NCBI RefSeq assembly: GCF_022601895.1
Contig: NZ_JAKVIO010000001.1
Coordinates: 62,001-126,000, forward strand
Direction: 5' to 3'
Length of the DNA: 64,000 nucleotides
From: Sphingomonas sp. LaA6.9
GTDB taxonomy: Bacteria > Pseudomonadota > Alphaproteobacteria > Sphingomonadales > Sphingomonadaceae
Of this stretch, positions 45,378 through 54,554 are shown piece after piece. Position numbers and translations under genes: made by a program. How positions within the stretch are numbered: the stretch's first letter is position 1; every line of letters begins with the position of its first letter. Below the pieces are notes generated by a model that saw nothing but the letters and a program-made list of their open reading frames with translations, made no database searches and was not told where the DNA came from.

Positions 45378-46817
45378 TCAGTTCAGCTTCACCGCCCAGT
45401 CCCAGCCCAGCGGATCGCCGTCCATCACTTCCACGCCCTTGGCGATCAGCGCGTCGCGGATCGCATCGGACGCGGCGAAGTTCTTGTTGGCGCGTGCTTC
45501 CTTGCGGAGTGCGAGTTGCTCGTCGATCTCGGTTTCACTGATCCCCGCATCGGCGGGGCGGACGCGCAGGTTGGCGCGATCGAGCGCGAGCAGGTCGAGG
45601 CCGAGAACGGCATCCATGCGCGCAATCACCGCCCGCTTTTGCCCGGTATCGACCTTCTTGAACGCCGCCGCCTCCTCAAGCGCGGTCAGTGCGATAGCGG
45701 TGTTGAGATCGTCCGAGATCGCCGCATCGAAGCGCGCGAGCAAGTCGAGCAGTCGGCGATCCTCGACCTCGGTTTCCACCGCGACACGCAGCGGCTGCAC
45801 GGCCATCACCAGCCGCTTGAGCCGCGTCAGCGCCGCCGCGAGGTTGTCGAACGAGAATTCCAGCTCGCTGCGATAATGCGCCTGCAGCGCAAGCAGGCGG
45901 AAGGCGAGGGGGTGGAATCCGCGATCGACCAGCACCTGCAGTCGCAGGAACTCGCCCGACGACTTGGACATCTTGCCGCCACGGTCGATCAGGAAATTAT
46001 TGTGCATCCAGATGCGTGCGCCGCTGTCAGCATCGCAGCTATGCGCCTGGTTCTGCGCGATCTCGTTGGGGTGGTGGATCTCGCGGTGGTCGATGCCGCC
46101 CGTGTGGATGTCGAACGGATGACCCAGCAGCGCTTCCGACATCACCGAGCATTCGAGGTGCCAGCCGGGGGCTCCGCGACCCCATGGGCTGTCCCATTCC
46201 ATCTGACGCGTTTCGCCCGCCGGGGTCTTGCGCCAGATCGCGAAGTCGGCCGAATGGCGCTTGCCCTCGACGGTCTCGATCCGGCCTTCACCCTCGTCGG
46301 TCGAGTGGCGGGCGAGCCGGCCATAATCGGGCACCGTTGACACGTCGAAATACAGGCCGCTGTCTAGTTCGTAGCAATGCTTGTCCGCGATCTCCTTCGC
46401 GAACTCGATCATCGCGGGGACATAGTCGGTCGCAATCGACCATTTGGCAGGCTGACGGATGTTCAATCGGTCGATGTCCGCCCAATAGGCCTGGGTGTAG
46501 AATTTGGCGATGTCCCACGCCGACTTGCCCGCCGCGGCCGCGGCCTTTTCCATCTTGTCGTCGCCCTCGTCGGCGTCCGAGGTCAGATGGCCCACATCGG
46601 TGATGTTGATGATGTGGGTGAGCTTGAAGCCCTTGTAGCTGAGCGTGCGCCCCAGCGTGTCTGCAAAGACATAGGCGCGCATGTTGCCGATATGCTGGAA
46701 GTTGTAGACCGTCGGCCCGCACGTATAGACGCGCGCCTCGCCGGGGTGGATCGGCTGGAAAGGCTCCGCCGAGCGGGTGAGGCTGTTGTAGAGGACGAGC
46801 GGCGCTTCTGTGGTCAT
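45378..46817 (-). CDS. cysS: Cysteine--tRNA ligase
   Basis: 479 residues from ATG 46817 (MTTEAPLVLYNS). Class I signatures: HIGN in TVYNFQHIGNMRAYVF and KMSKS in DRGGKMSKSSGEFL. Zinc ligands are visible as the Cys in YTCGPTVY, the Cys in WHLECSVMS and His in DHREIHHPNEIAQ. The C-terminal helical bundle ends DPLGWDWAVKLN. Charges tRNA-Cys in the cytoplasm. No operon partner is obvious. Confidence 0.96.
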   Translation of the reverse strand: MTTEAPLVLYNSLTRSAEPFQPIHPGEARVYTCGPTVYNFQHIGNMRAYVFADTLGRTLSYKGFKLTHIINITDVGHLTSDADEGDDKMEKAAAAAGKSAWDIAKFYTQAYWADIDRLNIRQPAKWSIATDYVPAMIEFAKEIADKHCYELDSGLYFDVSTVPDYGRLARHSTDEGEGRIETVEGKRHSADFAIWRKTPAGETRQMEWDSPWGRGAPGWHLECSVMSEALLGHPFDIHTGGIDHREIHHPNEIAQNQAHSCDADSGARIWMHNNFLIDRGGKMSKSSGEFLRLQVLVDRGFHPLAFRLLALQAHYRSELEFSFDNLAAALTRLKRLVMAVQPLRVAVETEVEDRRLLDLLARFDAAISDDLNTAIALTALEEAAAFKKVDTGQKRAVIARMDAVLGLDLLALDRANLRVRPADAGISETEIDEQLALRKEARANKNFAASDAIRDALIAKGVEVMDGDPLGWDWAVKLN

Positions 46818-46863
46818 GGCCAGCCCATTCCCCTCAAAAGCGCCTTGCGTCAACTCACTGCTT

Positions 46864-46925
46864 AGAGCCTGATCGTTTGAGGTGGAAACGCTCTGCGCTT
46901 CGACCGAAAGCGTGAATCAGGCTCT
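46864..46925. repeat. Palindromic element, AGAGC/GCTCT family
   Basis: Ends AGAGCCTGAT and ATCAGGCTCT form perfect 10-base arms, with imperfect pairing inside (CGTTT/AAAGCG). It lies upstream of cysS and downstream of the tpsA stop, between same-strand genes. Confidence 0.75.
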
Positions 46926-46938
46926 ATTCAAATGGTTG

Positions 46939-46988
46939 AGACCTTGATTCACGCTTCAGGTTGACTCAACCTGAAGCGATCAAGGTCT
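46939..46988. repeat. Palindromic element overlapping the tpsA stop codon
   Basis: Outer arms AGACCTTGAT and ATCAAGGTCT, inner arms CGCTTCAGGTTGA and TCAACCTGAAGCG around one central base. The TGA of tpsA (46980-46982) and its last two codons lie in the right outer arm. The long hairpin may also act as a transcription terminator for the locus. Confidence 0.8.
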
Positions 46989-49900
46989 AGGCGGCGCCTC
47001 GCACTGTTCGATCGACGGGTCGCATTCGGGCATCCACAGATCGTCATTGCCCGCGCCGGTGACGGGCTCGTCGATCAGCGGCTCGAAGCCGAAGGGCTCG
47101 AATTCCTTCAGCTCGATCAGCGTCAGCGGGAAGAGCTGCTGGAGCGCTTCTTCCGCGCTTTCGGGATCGACCGGTGCCTCGAAGACCTCACGGCTGAGCA
47201 GTGTGCCGGGCACGACGAAGCCGCTGCATAGCGGATTGGCGATCAGGCAGCCATTGATCGTCGAGCGCCGGTCGATGCCCGAAACCGACAATCCCGTGCG
47301 GCCGTTGATGCTGACCAGACCGATCATGTCGGTGCCCGTCGTGAAGCTGCCCGCGCCATCGCTCTGCCGGCCGTTGATCACGATCCGCGTCGTCGCGCTG
47401 CCGGTCGTGATGGCCATCCCGCCGGTGCCCACGGTGAAGCCGCGGCGATCGGCGAATTCGTCGGTCGCGCCCGAATTCTGGACGTAGAATCCGTTGCGCG
47501 CGGTCACTTCGATCCGGTTGGCGCTGAAATAGCCGTCGTCATCCACCGCGCCATCATTGATCGCCAGCCGGTCGTCGATTGCATCGGTCGTGCTCGCGGA
47601 GCCAACATCGGCGATCGCCTGGAGCGAGGCCGCGATGATGTCGTCGGAACTGAGCTGCAGCACGCCGCCGAGCCCGCCCGAGGCGTCGCGCAGGTCGATC
47701 GATCCTGACGCCGCATCAATCTCCAGCGCATCGGTTGCGCTGATGGAGAGGCGATTGGCGGCGGTCAGACCGGTCAGCTGTACCGCGCCGGTCACGCGCA
47801 GCTTGCCCGGCGTCGTGATGCTGAGCGCGCCCGAACCGAGATTGCCGCCCGCACCGCCCGCGCGCCCGGTCAGCGTGAAAGCGCCGACGATGACATCGGG
47901 CGCGCGCGTCGAGCCGACCGACGTCGGCGAAAGCGTCGATACGCGGGGTGCGGTGACGCCGATCGAGTCGCCAAAGATCCGCCCGATCTCGACCGCCGAC
48001 AGGCTGTATCCCGCGCTGGTATCTGCGCCGCCGATATAGGTCTGGCGCGTTGCATCGCTGTTGGTGATCGCAACGCCGGTGGTGCGGCCGATCACGCCGA
48101 GCTGGCCGCCCGCGCCGATCGCGATATCGCCCGAATTGACCGTGATGATCTGCGCCGCAACCTGGCCGTTGAAGCTCGCCGTGCCGCGCGCATTGGCGGT
48201 GAAGGCGGTGCCCGCATTGGCGGCGCCGAGCGAGAGGTTGCCCGTCGTGCTCGTGAGCGTGATCGCTCCAGCCGAGGCGAGCGCATCGGTGACGTTCAGG
48301 TCGCCGATCGCGGTGAGCGTGACCGACTGGCCATTGGCGGTGACCCCGCCCGCGGTCGCCACGTCGGTGCTTACGCTGACCGCGCCATTGGACGCCTGAA
48401 GCAGCGCATTGCCATTGGCGACCTGCAGCGTGCCGATCGCGATGCCGCCGGGCGCGGTGACCCGCAGGTTGCCGCCCCCCACCGAGAGCAGCGTGCCTGC
48501 GCGGAATGCGCCGCCGAGAGTCAGCCCGTCGGCCTGCGTCACCCCGCCATTGCCGTCGATCTGCTGGAGCAGCCCGCCCGCCCGGATCGTGGCCAGGTCG
48601 ACACCGCCGCTCGCGCCGAGGCCCAGATTGCCCGCGGCGCTGATCGAGCCCTGCGGCGCGATGATGCTGCCGCTCGCATAGACATTGACGAGATTGCCGC
48701 CCGACAGTGCGAAGGCGCCATTGCCCGTCAGGTCGCCGTTGAGGACGGCGAGGAACAAGCGGTCGGTACCGTGGATCGTGGCGGGGCCGTTGAAGGCAAG
48801 CGCGTCGCGCGCACGGATCACGACGTCGGTCGCGTTGATATTGCCCGCGACCGACACGCGCGCGGGCACGTCGACAGTTCCGCTGCCGGGGCCGATCCGG
48901 ACGACGTTGCTCGCGCCCAGCGCACCGAGGCAGATATTGCCAGCCACGCAATCGGTACGGAGCTGGCCGCCGTCATTGTTGGCCGGCGCACCCGTCACGG
49001 GCACCCCGCGCAGGTTCGCATAGAAGTTCTGCCCAGCGATCGCGTTGGCATCGGCCTGGATCGCGCCGGCGGTCAGCGTCACCGCACGGTTGGGCGCACC
49101 GATTGTGCCGTCGACGATGATCGCCGCGACATTGGTCGGATCGACAGGCGTCACCGCGATCGCGCCCGCGTTGAAATCGAGCAATGCGGGTTCGTCGAGC
49201 GGCCCCGACACGCCATAGCCGAATTCGGGCAGCGGGTTGGCCGCGGCGCGCACGAGCGCGCCCGAACGGACGAGGATGTCGTCGCCTGAGCGGAAGGTGA
49301 TGCGGTTGTCCGAGATCACATTGGCGCCGCTCGCTACGATGATGTCGCGCCCGGCCTGCGCCACGATGTGACCAGTGGCGGAGATATTGCCCGTGAGCGT
49401 GATGTCGGCGGGCACGAAGCTGGTGGAACCGCTCAAGGAATCGACGCCCGCAGCCAGGTCGATCACGCCATTGGTCGGCGCGCCGCCCAAAGGTGGCGAA
49501 ACCGCGCCCGTGACCGCCGCGTTGCCGAGCGTGATATTGCCCCCCGCCTGCGCGGTGATCCGGTCGAGCGCGAAGAGATTGCCCGCGCCGATATTGCCGC
49601 CGGTGAAGAGGTTGATCGACGACCCGCTGCGCAGCACGCTTGCGGCATCCGCACTGAAACTGCCGGGCGTGCCGAAGCTGATCGTGGCGGCGCTGATCGA
49701 ATCGACCGGGGTGCCGGGCTGATTGGCATGCGTGATCGTGATGTCGCCCTGCGCGTTCACGGAGAGCGTCCCGCCCACGGCAAGGCGTCCGCTGCCATCG
49801 AAGCTGAAGGTCGCCGGACCGCCCGTATTGACGCTGGCCGTCCCTGCAATCGCGATGGGCCCGCCCGTAGAGGTCAGGAAGAAGCCGGAATTGGTGTTCG

Positions 49901-52900
49901 TGAATCCGCCATTGATCACCGAAAGGCTGTCGAACATGACCGACCCGCCAGCGACGCGCGCCGTATCGACGATCTCTACACGGCCGGCCAGGTTGAGGCC
50001 GTTGGGCACCCCGGCGGCGAGGCCGCTCCTGCCATTGGCGCGCATGGTGAGCGTCGTGATGCTGCGGGAACCCGCGAGCGGCGTCACGCCGTCATCACTG
50101 TTGGAGAAGCGCGCTGTACCGCCAACCCCGTCGCCGCCATTGCCCGTGGCCGCGCCGTTGCCGCCCGGCGATCCGTGACCGCCTATGCCTGTTGCCCCAA
50201 GCGTGACGATACCCAGTTCGTAGCGCGCGTTGTTCGCGGCGATTTGCGCCACGCCCCCGCGCCCTGCGCCGCCGCTGCCACCTGCACCGCCCGAATTGCC
50301 CGGATTGGTGCCATTGCCCCCGGTCGCGTCGATCCCGCCGCCGACCCCGTTGGCGGTCACGCTCCAGTCGAGCGATATGGCAGGATCGAACGCGAGCAAT
50401 GTGCCGCCATCGATGTTGAGCAGCGCGCTGCCGCCGGCGCCAATGCCGCCATTGCCCCCGGCGCCACCTGTAGCGCCGCTGGTGCCCGGCATCCCATGGC
50501 CGCCAATGCCGTTGGCCGCGATCATGACGGACGGGCCGGCCAGCACCTGGCCACCGGCGAGGATATCGAAGCGCACGGAACCGCCGCTACCGTTTCCGCC
50601 ATTGCCGCCCGCCGCGCCCACTCCCGTCGATGGCGTCGTGCCAAAGCCGCCTCTGCCGCCCAGACCATTGGCGGAAAGCGTCGTGGCCTGGGTCGCGCTG
50701 TCGGGCGAGAGCGTCAGTACCGCGCCTGCGCCCGTCACTGTGATGAGCGCGTCGCCGCCCGTGCCGCTGCCGCCATTGCCGCCATTGCCGGCGCTGCCTG
50801 AGCCGCCATTGCCGCCCGTTCCGTCGGACCGGACGATCGCGTTGTTGACGGTCAGCGCGCCCGCGCTGAGGTTGAGGTTCGCCCCGCCGGTGCCGGCGGT
50901 ATTGATGCCGCCGAATCCGTCGCCGCCATTCCCACCGATCACGCCATTGCCGCCTGCGCCACCGGCGCCGCTGGCGTCGATCGAAAGGTTCGCGATGACG
51001 GGATCATAGTCGAGATCGAGCGTAGCGCCGCCGCCGAAACCGTTGCCGCCATCGCCGCCGCCGCTGCCCGTGCCATAGCCAAACTCGTCACCGCCGCGAC
51101 CGCCAAGGCCGCGTGCGCCGATCGCCAGATCGTCGATGGTGAAGAAATCGCCCTTGGAATGGAGCCGCGCGCTGCCGCCGCGGCCTATGCCGCCCGTGCC
51201 CGTCGCGCCAATGCCCTGCGAAAGCCCACCGAACCCGCCTTCGCCGTCGGCCAGGATTTCGACGAAGCTGGCGGTCAGCGTCCCGCCCAGAATCTCGATC
51301 GCAGCCGCACCGCCGGTCCCTGTGCCGCCAGCGCCGGCGGTCGAATCGACGGTGTCGCCGCCATAACCGCCCAAACCGCTTGCAGCGACGATCAGGTCGC
51401 TGGTGCTGATCGAAGAGCCTGCGCCAAGGTTGATGCGCGCGGTGCCGCCCTGGCCCACGCCGCCAGCGGACGCGATGCCGTTGGTCGAAAATGCGCCGTC
51501 GCCGCCAATCCCGTCCGCAACGACTTCGACGCTGATCGAGGTCAGCGTGCCACCCGTCGCATCGATGCGCGCAGTGCCGCCCGTTCCCGCGCCCGCGAGC
51601 CCGCCGACCGCGTTGTTGCTTGACGACGACACATCTCCGCCCCGGCCCGTGGCGGTCAGCGACAGCTGATCGATCGTCGCGGTGCCGCCCGACAAAGTGA
51701 ATGTCACGTTGCCTGCAATGGCGTCGCCGCCCGTGGAAGCCGGGCCGCTTGCGGTCGATTCCGCGAGGCCGCCCAGCGCGTCCGCATCGAGCCTGAGCGA
51801 CGCGGCGGTGAAGCTGCCGCCCAGCACATTGACCGCCACATTGCCGCCCACGCCGATCCCGGCGTCGCCGCTGCTGGGCGTGAAGCCGTCGCCGTCGTCG
51901 ACGCCGAAGCCCTCGGCAAAAGCGCGGAGGCTGCCCGTCGTTATCGTCGACAAATTGGCCGCGGTCGCGCGGCTTTCGATCGTGATCGTGCCGCCGGTGC
52001 CCGTCGCGGGGTTGCTGCCCGAAGTGTTGAAGCCCGCGCTGCCCGTGGCGCTAAAAAGCGTAGAGCTGCCGAGGTCGAGCGCGCCGTCCTCGGCAAAGGC
52101 CAGGATGGTGCCACCAAATGCATTGGTGCCCACGGGCGCCGATCCGCCGAACGCATTGGCGTGGACCTCGGCAAAGTCGCCCGACTGCAGCGTCCCGCCC
52201 GCGCTGGCAGACAGCGTGACGTTGCCACCGGTCGCGACGCCGCTGCTGACTGTGCCGCTGCCCGATCGGGCCTCTACGCTCAATAGCGCCGAGCCCTGGA
52301 ACCGGACGTCGCCACCCGTGGCGCTCACGGTGATGTTGCCGCCCTGCGCTGTTCCCGTGCGTTCCGCTGAACTTGAGGAGCCGGCTTCGGCGAGCATCTG
52401 GGTAAAGGCCGACACGGCGACGGTCCCGCCGCCCTGCGCGATGATTTCGATATTGCCCGCTGCAATGTTGCCGCCATTGGCGCCGCCCGCATTGACGCTG
52501 GCATTGGCGTCGACGACCAGCCCGCCCGTATCGAGCCGTGCCCCGATGCCGTTCACTGCGATACGCGCGGCATGTCCGGTGCCGATGGCCGCGCCATCGA
52601 TACCGCCGGGCTCCGCCGTCCCTCCGGTCGCCGAGATATCCGTGGTGAGGAAGCCCAGCGCGGTAACGCCGGTCACCTGTACCAGCGCGTCGCCGCTGGT
52701 TGCGCTTCCCCCTGTCGCGGTGCCCGCGCCGCCAATGCCCTGAGCCGACAGATCCAGAAAATTGGTGATTTCCGTGCGCGTGGCCGCACCCGTGAAGCGA
52801 ACGGTTCCGCCCGCGCCCGCGCCGCCCGAACCGCCGGGCAGGCTGACATCGTTCGTCCCACCCACGCCATTGGCGGACAGCGTCATCGAGGTCGGGGCCG

Positions 52901-54554
52901 GCAGCAGATCGCCGCCCGTGTGCGTGAACTCGGCCAGCCCGCCTCTGCCGTCACCCGCGTTCAGGACGGGGGCATTCGTGTCGCCATTGCCAAACCCGTC
53001 GGCGCGGATAACGACATCCCCAAGATCGGCGGTGCCGCCGGTCATCGAAAACCGCGCGGTGCCGCCGGCGCCGTCGCCGCCACCCAGCCCGCCTATGCCA
53101 TTGGCGAGAATATTGAGCGTGCCCGTGACCGACAGCGAGCCCGTGGGAAGGATCAACTCGGCGATACCACCCGTTCCGGTTCCGCCGCCCGCCGCACCGG
53201 TTGCGCTTGCGTCGATCAGCATGTCGCCGCCGACGCTGAGCGTGCCGCCATAGCCGCTCTCGGCCCCCAGCGTCGCGCTTGCGCGGTTGCGTGCCACCAG
53301 TGTCAGGTTGCCTGAGACCGTCATGTCGCGGTTGGCGGTGAGGATCGCGTCGCGATCAGCGATCAATGACACGTTGGCGCCCGAGAAGAATCCTCCGAGA
53401 CCGTCGGAAATCAGACTAACGTCGCGCGATGCGCGCGCCAGCAGGTCGGACGATACGCTTACGAATCCGCTGACAGGCCTGCTGACGATGATATCGGCGG
53501 CGAAACCGCCATTGTCCGCGGTGGGCGTGGTGCCGTCGGGAAGGTCATAGCCCGCATAGAGCTCGATGACGCCGTTGACGACGCCCGCACCGGCTGCGGC
53601 GTAGCCAAGGTTGCCGCCCACGAGCATGGTGATCGCGCTGTTCCTGGGAACCGCGACCATCCGGATTGCGTGAACATCGCCAGCCCCGGTCGAAGCGGGT
53701 CCCGTCGTATTCCCGCTATGTACGATGCCGTTGGCGTCGGTCGTGCCGGCGGTGATGTCGATGGCGAACAGGCCGCTCGACATGTTGATCGTTGTCTGCT
53801 CGGCCGCGACATAGGTCGCAGTGCCGTTGACGTCGACACGTCCGCCCTGCACGACGCGTGGCGCGATCATCGCGACATAACTGTTTTCGTTGGGTGTGTT
53901 GATCGTTGCGCCCGGGGCGATCGTGATAGCCGATGTCGCGATGACCGTGGCGGGATTGAAACCGAAATTGTAGCTGCTGTCGCTGGTGTCGAGGAAATCG
54001 GCGTCGGCGACATCAAGTGTCGAAAGCAGCAGGCTGCCGACATCGAAGGTGGCGCTGGCGCCGATCGCGATTCCGCCCGGGCTGTAGAACCAGACATTCC
54101 CCACGCTGTTGGGCACCGAGCCGCTGGTTGAACTCAGCACCGCCCCGTTGAGGGCAATGCCGCGCGTTACGTCTGTCGGTACAATTCGATTGAGGACAGT
54201 GAAGTCCTGACCGACGCGCGAAAAAGATGCGGTGCTTCCCGCGGGCAGAAAGTCGATCGCTGGTCCGCCAATTGCGGTATCGGTCGGCGTCCAGTTGATG
54301 ACCGCGCGGTCCGAATTGATCGCGATGTCGGTCTGGGTTGCGGTCGGTGTAGTGATCGTTGCCGACCCGCCCGCGACAACTCCGGTGCCCTGGAAGCCCT
54401 GCGCTCGGGCTTCGGGGGCGCGTGCCGCGGCGACGAGCGCAAGACCGATCGCGCAGCTTGCCAGCAGCGGGCGTTCGAGGCGGCGCGAACGGGGCGGTAC
54501 GACAGGTTGGAGCTGGAGCATGGCGTTGCCCTCCGGGGTGGTCGCGGTGCGCAT
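46980..54554 (-). CDS. TpsA-type exoprotein (two-partner secretion, filamentous-hemagglutinin-like)
   Basis: 2524 residues from ATG 54554, overlapping the tpsB stop as TGATG. An extended signal ends ...EARA-QGFQ. The N-terminal ~280 residues fit the TPS secretion domain: INSDRAVINWTPTDTAIGGP, then DFLPAGSTASFSRVGQDF, NVWFYSPGGIAIGASATFDVG and ENSYVAMIAPRVVQGG. A long beta-helix-like middle (about 450-1600) is made of Gly-rich units such as GIGGHGSPGGNGAATGNGGD, alternating with A-R-F strands. The C-terminus ends with a Cys pair (CDPSIEQC), the arrangement used to tether HMW1-type adhesins. Probably a surface adhesin or structural fibre. No toxin module is seen. Confidence 0.88.
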   Translation of the reverse strand: MRTATTPEGNAMLQLQPVVPPRSRRLERPLLASCAIGLALVAAARAPEARAQGFQGTGVVAGGSATITTPTATQTDIAINSDRAVINWTPTDTAIGGPAIDFLPAGSTASFSRVGQDFTVLNRIVPTDVTRGIALNGAVLSSTSGSVPNSVGNVWFYSPGGIAIGASATFDVGSLLLSTLDVADADFLDTSDSSYNFGFNPATVIATSAITIAPGATINTPNENSYVAMIAPRVVQGGRVDVNGTATYVAAEQTTINMSSGLFAIDITAGTTDANGIVHSGNTTGPASTGAGDVHAIRMVAVPRNSAITMLVGGNLGYAAAGAGVVNGVIELYAGYDLPDGTTPTADNGGFAADIIVSRPVSGFVSVSSDLLARASRDVSLISDGLGGFFSGANVSLIADRDAILTANRDMTVSGNLTLVARNRASATLGAESGYGGTLSVGGDMLIDASATGAAGGGTGTGGIAELILPTGSLSVTGTLNILANGIGGLGGGDGAGGTARFSMTGGTADLGDVVIRADGFGNGDTNAPVLNAGDGRGGLAEFTHTGGDLLPAPTSMTLSANGVGGTNDVSLPGGSGGAGAGGTVRFTGAATRTEITNFLDLSAQGIGGAGTATGGSATSGDALVQVTGVTALGFLTTDISATGGTAEPGGIDGAAIGTGHAARIAVNGIGARLDTGGLVVDANASVNAGGANGGNIAAGNIEIIAQGGGTVAVSAFTQMLAEAGSSSSAERTGTAQGGNITVSATGGDVRFQGSALLSVEARSGSGTVSSGVATGGNVTLSASAGGTLQSGDFAEVHANAFGGSAPVGTNAFGGTILAFAEDGALDLGSSTLFSATGSAGFNTSGSNPATGTGGTITIESRATAANLSTITTGSLRAFAEGFGVDDGDGFTPSSGDAGIGVGGNVAVNVLGGSFTAASLRLDADALGGLAESTASGPASTGGDAIAGNVTFTLSGGTATIDQLSLTATGRGGDVSSSSNNAVGGLAGAGTGGTARIDATGGTLTSISVEVVADGIGGDGAFSTNGIASAGGVGQGGTARINLGAGSSISTSDLIVAASGLGGYGGDTVDSTAGAGGTGTGGAAAIEILGGTLTASFVEILADGEGGFGGLSQGIGATGTGGIGRGGSARLHSKGDFFTIDDLAIGARGLGGRGGDEFGYGTGSGGGDGGNGFGGGATLDLDYDPVIANLSIDASGAGGAGGNGVIGGNGGDGFGGINTAGTGGANLNLSAGALTVNNAIVRSDGTGGNGGSGSAGNGGNGGSGTGGDALITVTGAGAVLTLSPDSATQATTLSANGLGGRGGFGTTPSTGVGAAGGNGGNGSGGSVRFDILAGGQVLAGPSVMIAANGIGGHGMPGTSGATGGAGGNGGIGAGGSALLNIDGGTLLAFDPAISLDWSVTANGVGGGIDATGGNGTNPGNSGGAGGSGGAGRGGVAQIAANNARYELGIVTLGATGIGGHGSPGGNGAATGNGGDGVGGTARFSNSDDGVTPLAGSRSITTLTMRANGRSGLAAGVPNGLNLAGRVEIVDTARVAGGSVMFDSLSVINGGFTNTNSGFFLTSTGGPIAIAGTASVNTGGPATFSFDGSGRLAVGGTLSVNAQGDITITHANQPGTPVDSISAATISFGTPGSFSADAASVLRSGSSINLFTGGNIGAGNLFALDRITAQAGGNITLGNAAVTGAVSPPLGGAPTNGVIDLAAGVDSLSGSTSFVPADITLTGNISATGHIVAQAGRDIIVASGANVISDNRITFRSGDDILVRSGALVRAAANPLPEFGYGVSGPLDEPALLDFNAGAIAVTPVDPTNVAAIIVDGTIGAPNRAVTLTAGAIQADANAIAGQNFYANLRGVPVTGAPANNDGGQLRTDCVAGNICLGALGASNVVRIGPGSGTVDVPARVSVAGNINATDVVIRARDALAFNGPATIHGTDRLFLAVLNGDLTGNGAFALSGGNLVNVYASGSIIAPQGSISAAGNLGLGASGGVDLATIRAGGLLQQIDGNGGVTQADGLTLGGAFRAGTLLSVGGGNLRVTAPGGIAIGTLQVANGNALLQASNGAVSVSTDVATAGGVTANGQSVTLTAIGDLNVTDALASAGAITLTSTTGNLSLGAANAGTAFTANARGTASFNGQVAAQIITVNSGDIAIGAGGQLGVIGRTTGVAITNSDATRQTYIGGADTSAGYSLSAVEIGRIFGDSIGVTAPRVSTLSPTSVGSTRAPDVIVGAFTLTGRAGGAGGNLGSGALSITTPGKLRVTGAVQLTGLTAANRLSISATDALEIDAASGSIDLRDASGGLGGVLQLSSDDIIAASLQAIADVGSASTTDAIDDRLAINDGAVDDDGYFSANRIEVTARNGFYVQNSGATDEFADRRGFTVGTGGMAITTGSATTRIVINGRQSDGAGSFTTGTDMIGLVSINGRTGLSVSGIDRRSTINGCLIANPLCSGFVVPGTLLSREVFEAPVDPESAEEALQQLFPLTLIELKEFEPFGFEPLIDEPVTGAGNDDLWMPECDPSIEQCEAPPRP

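Noticed and set aside
47000-54000. Gly-rich repeats in tpsA, considered as tandem DNA repeats or CRISPR-like units
   Set aside because: Repetition is at the protein level with variable codons; no regular spacers or identical direct repeats were seen. No CRISPR array was found anywhere in the window.
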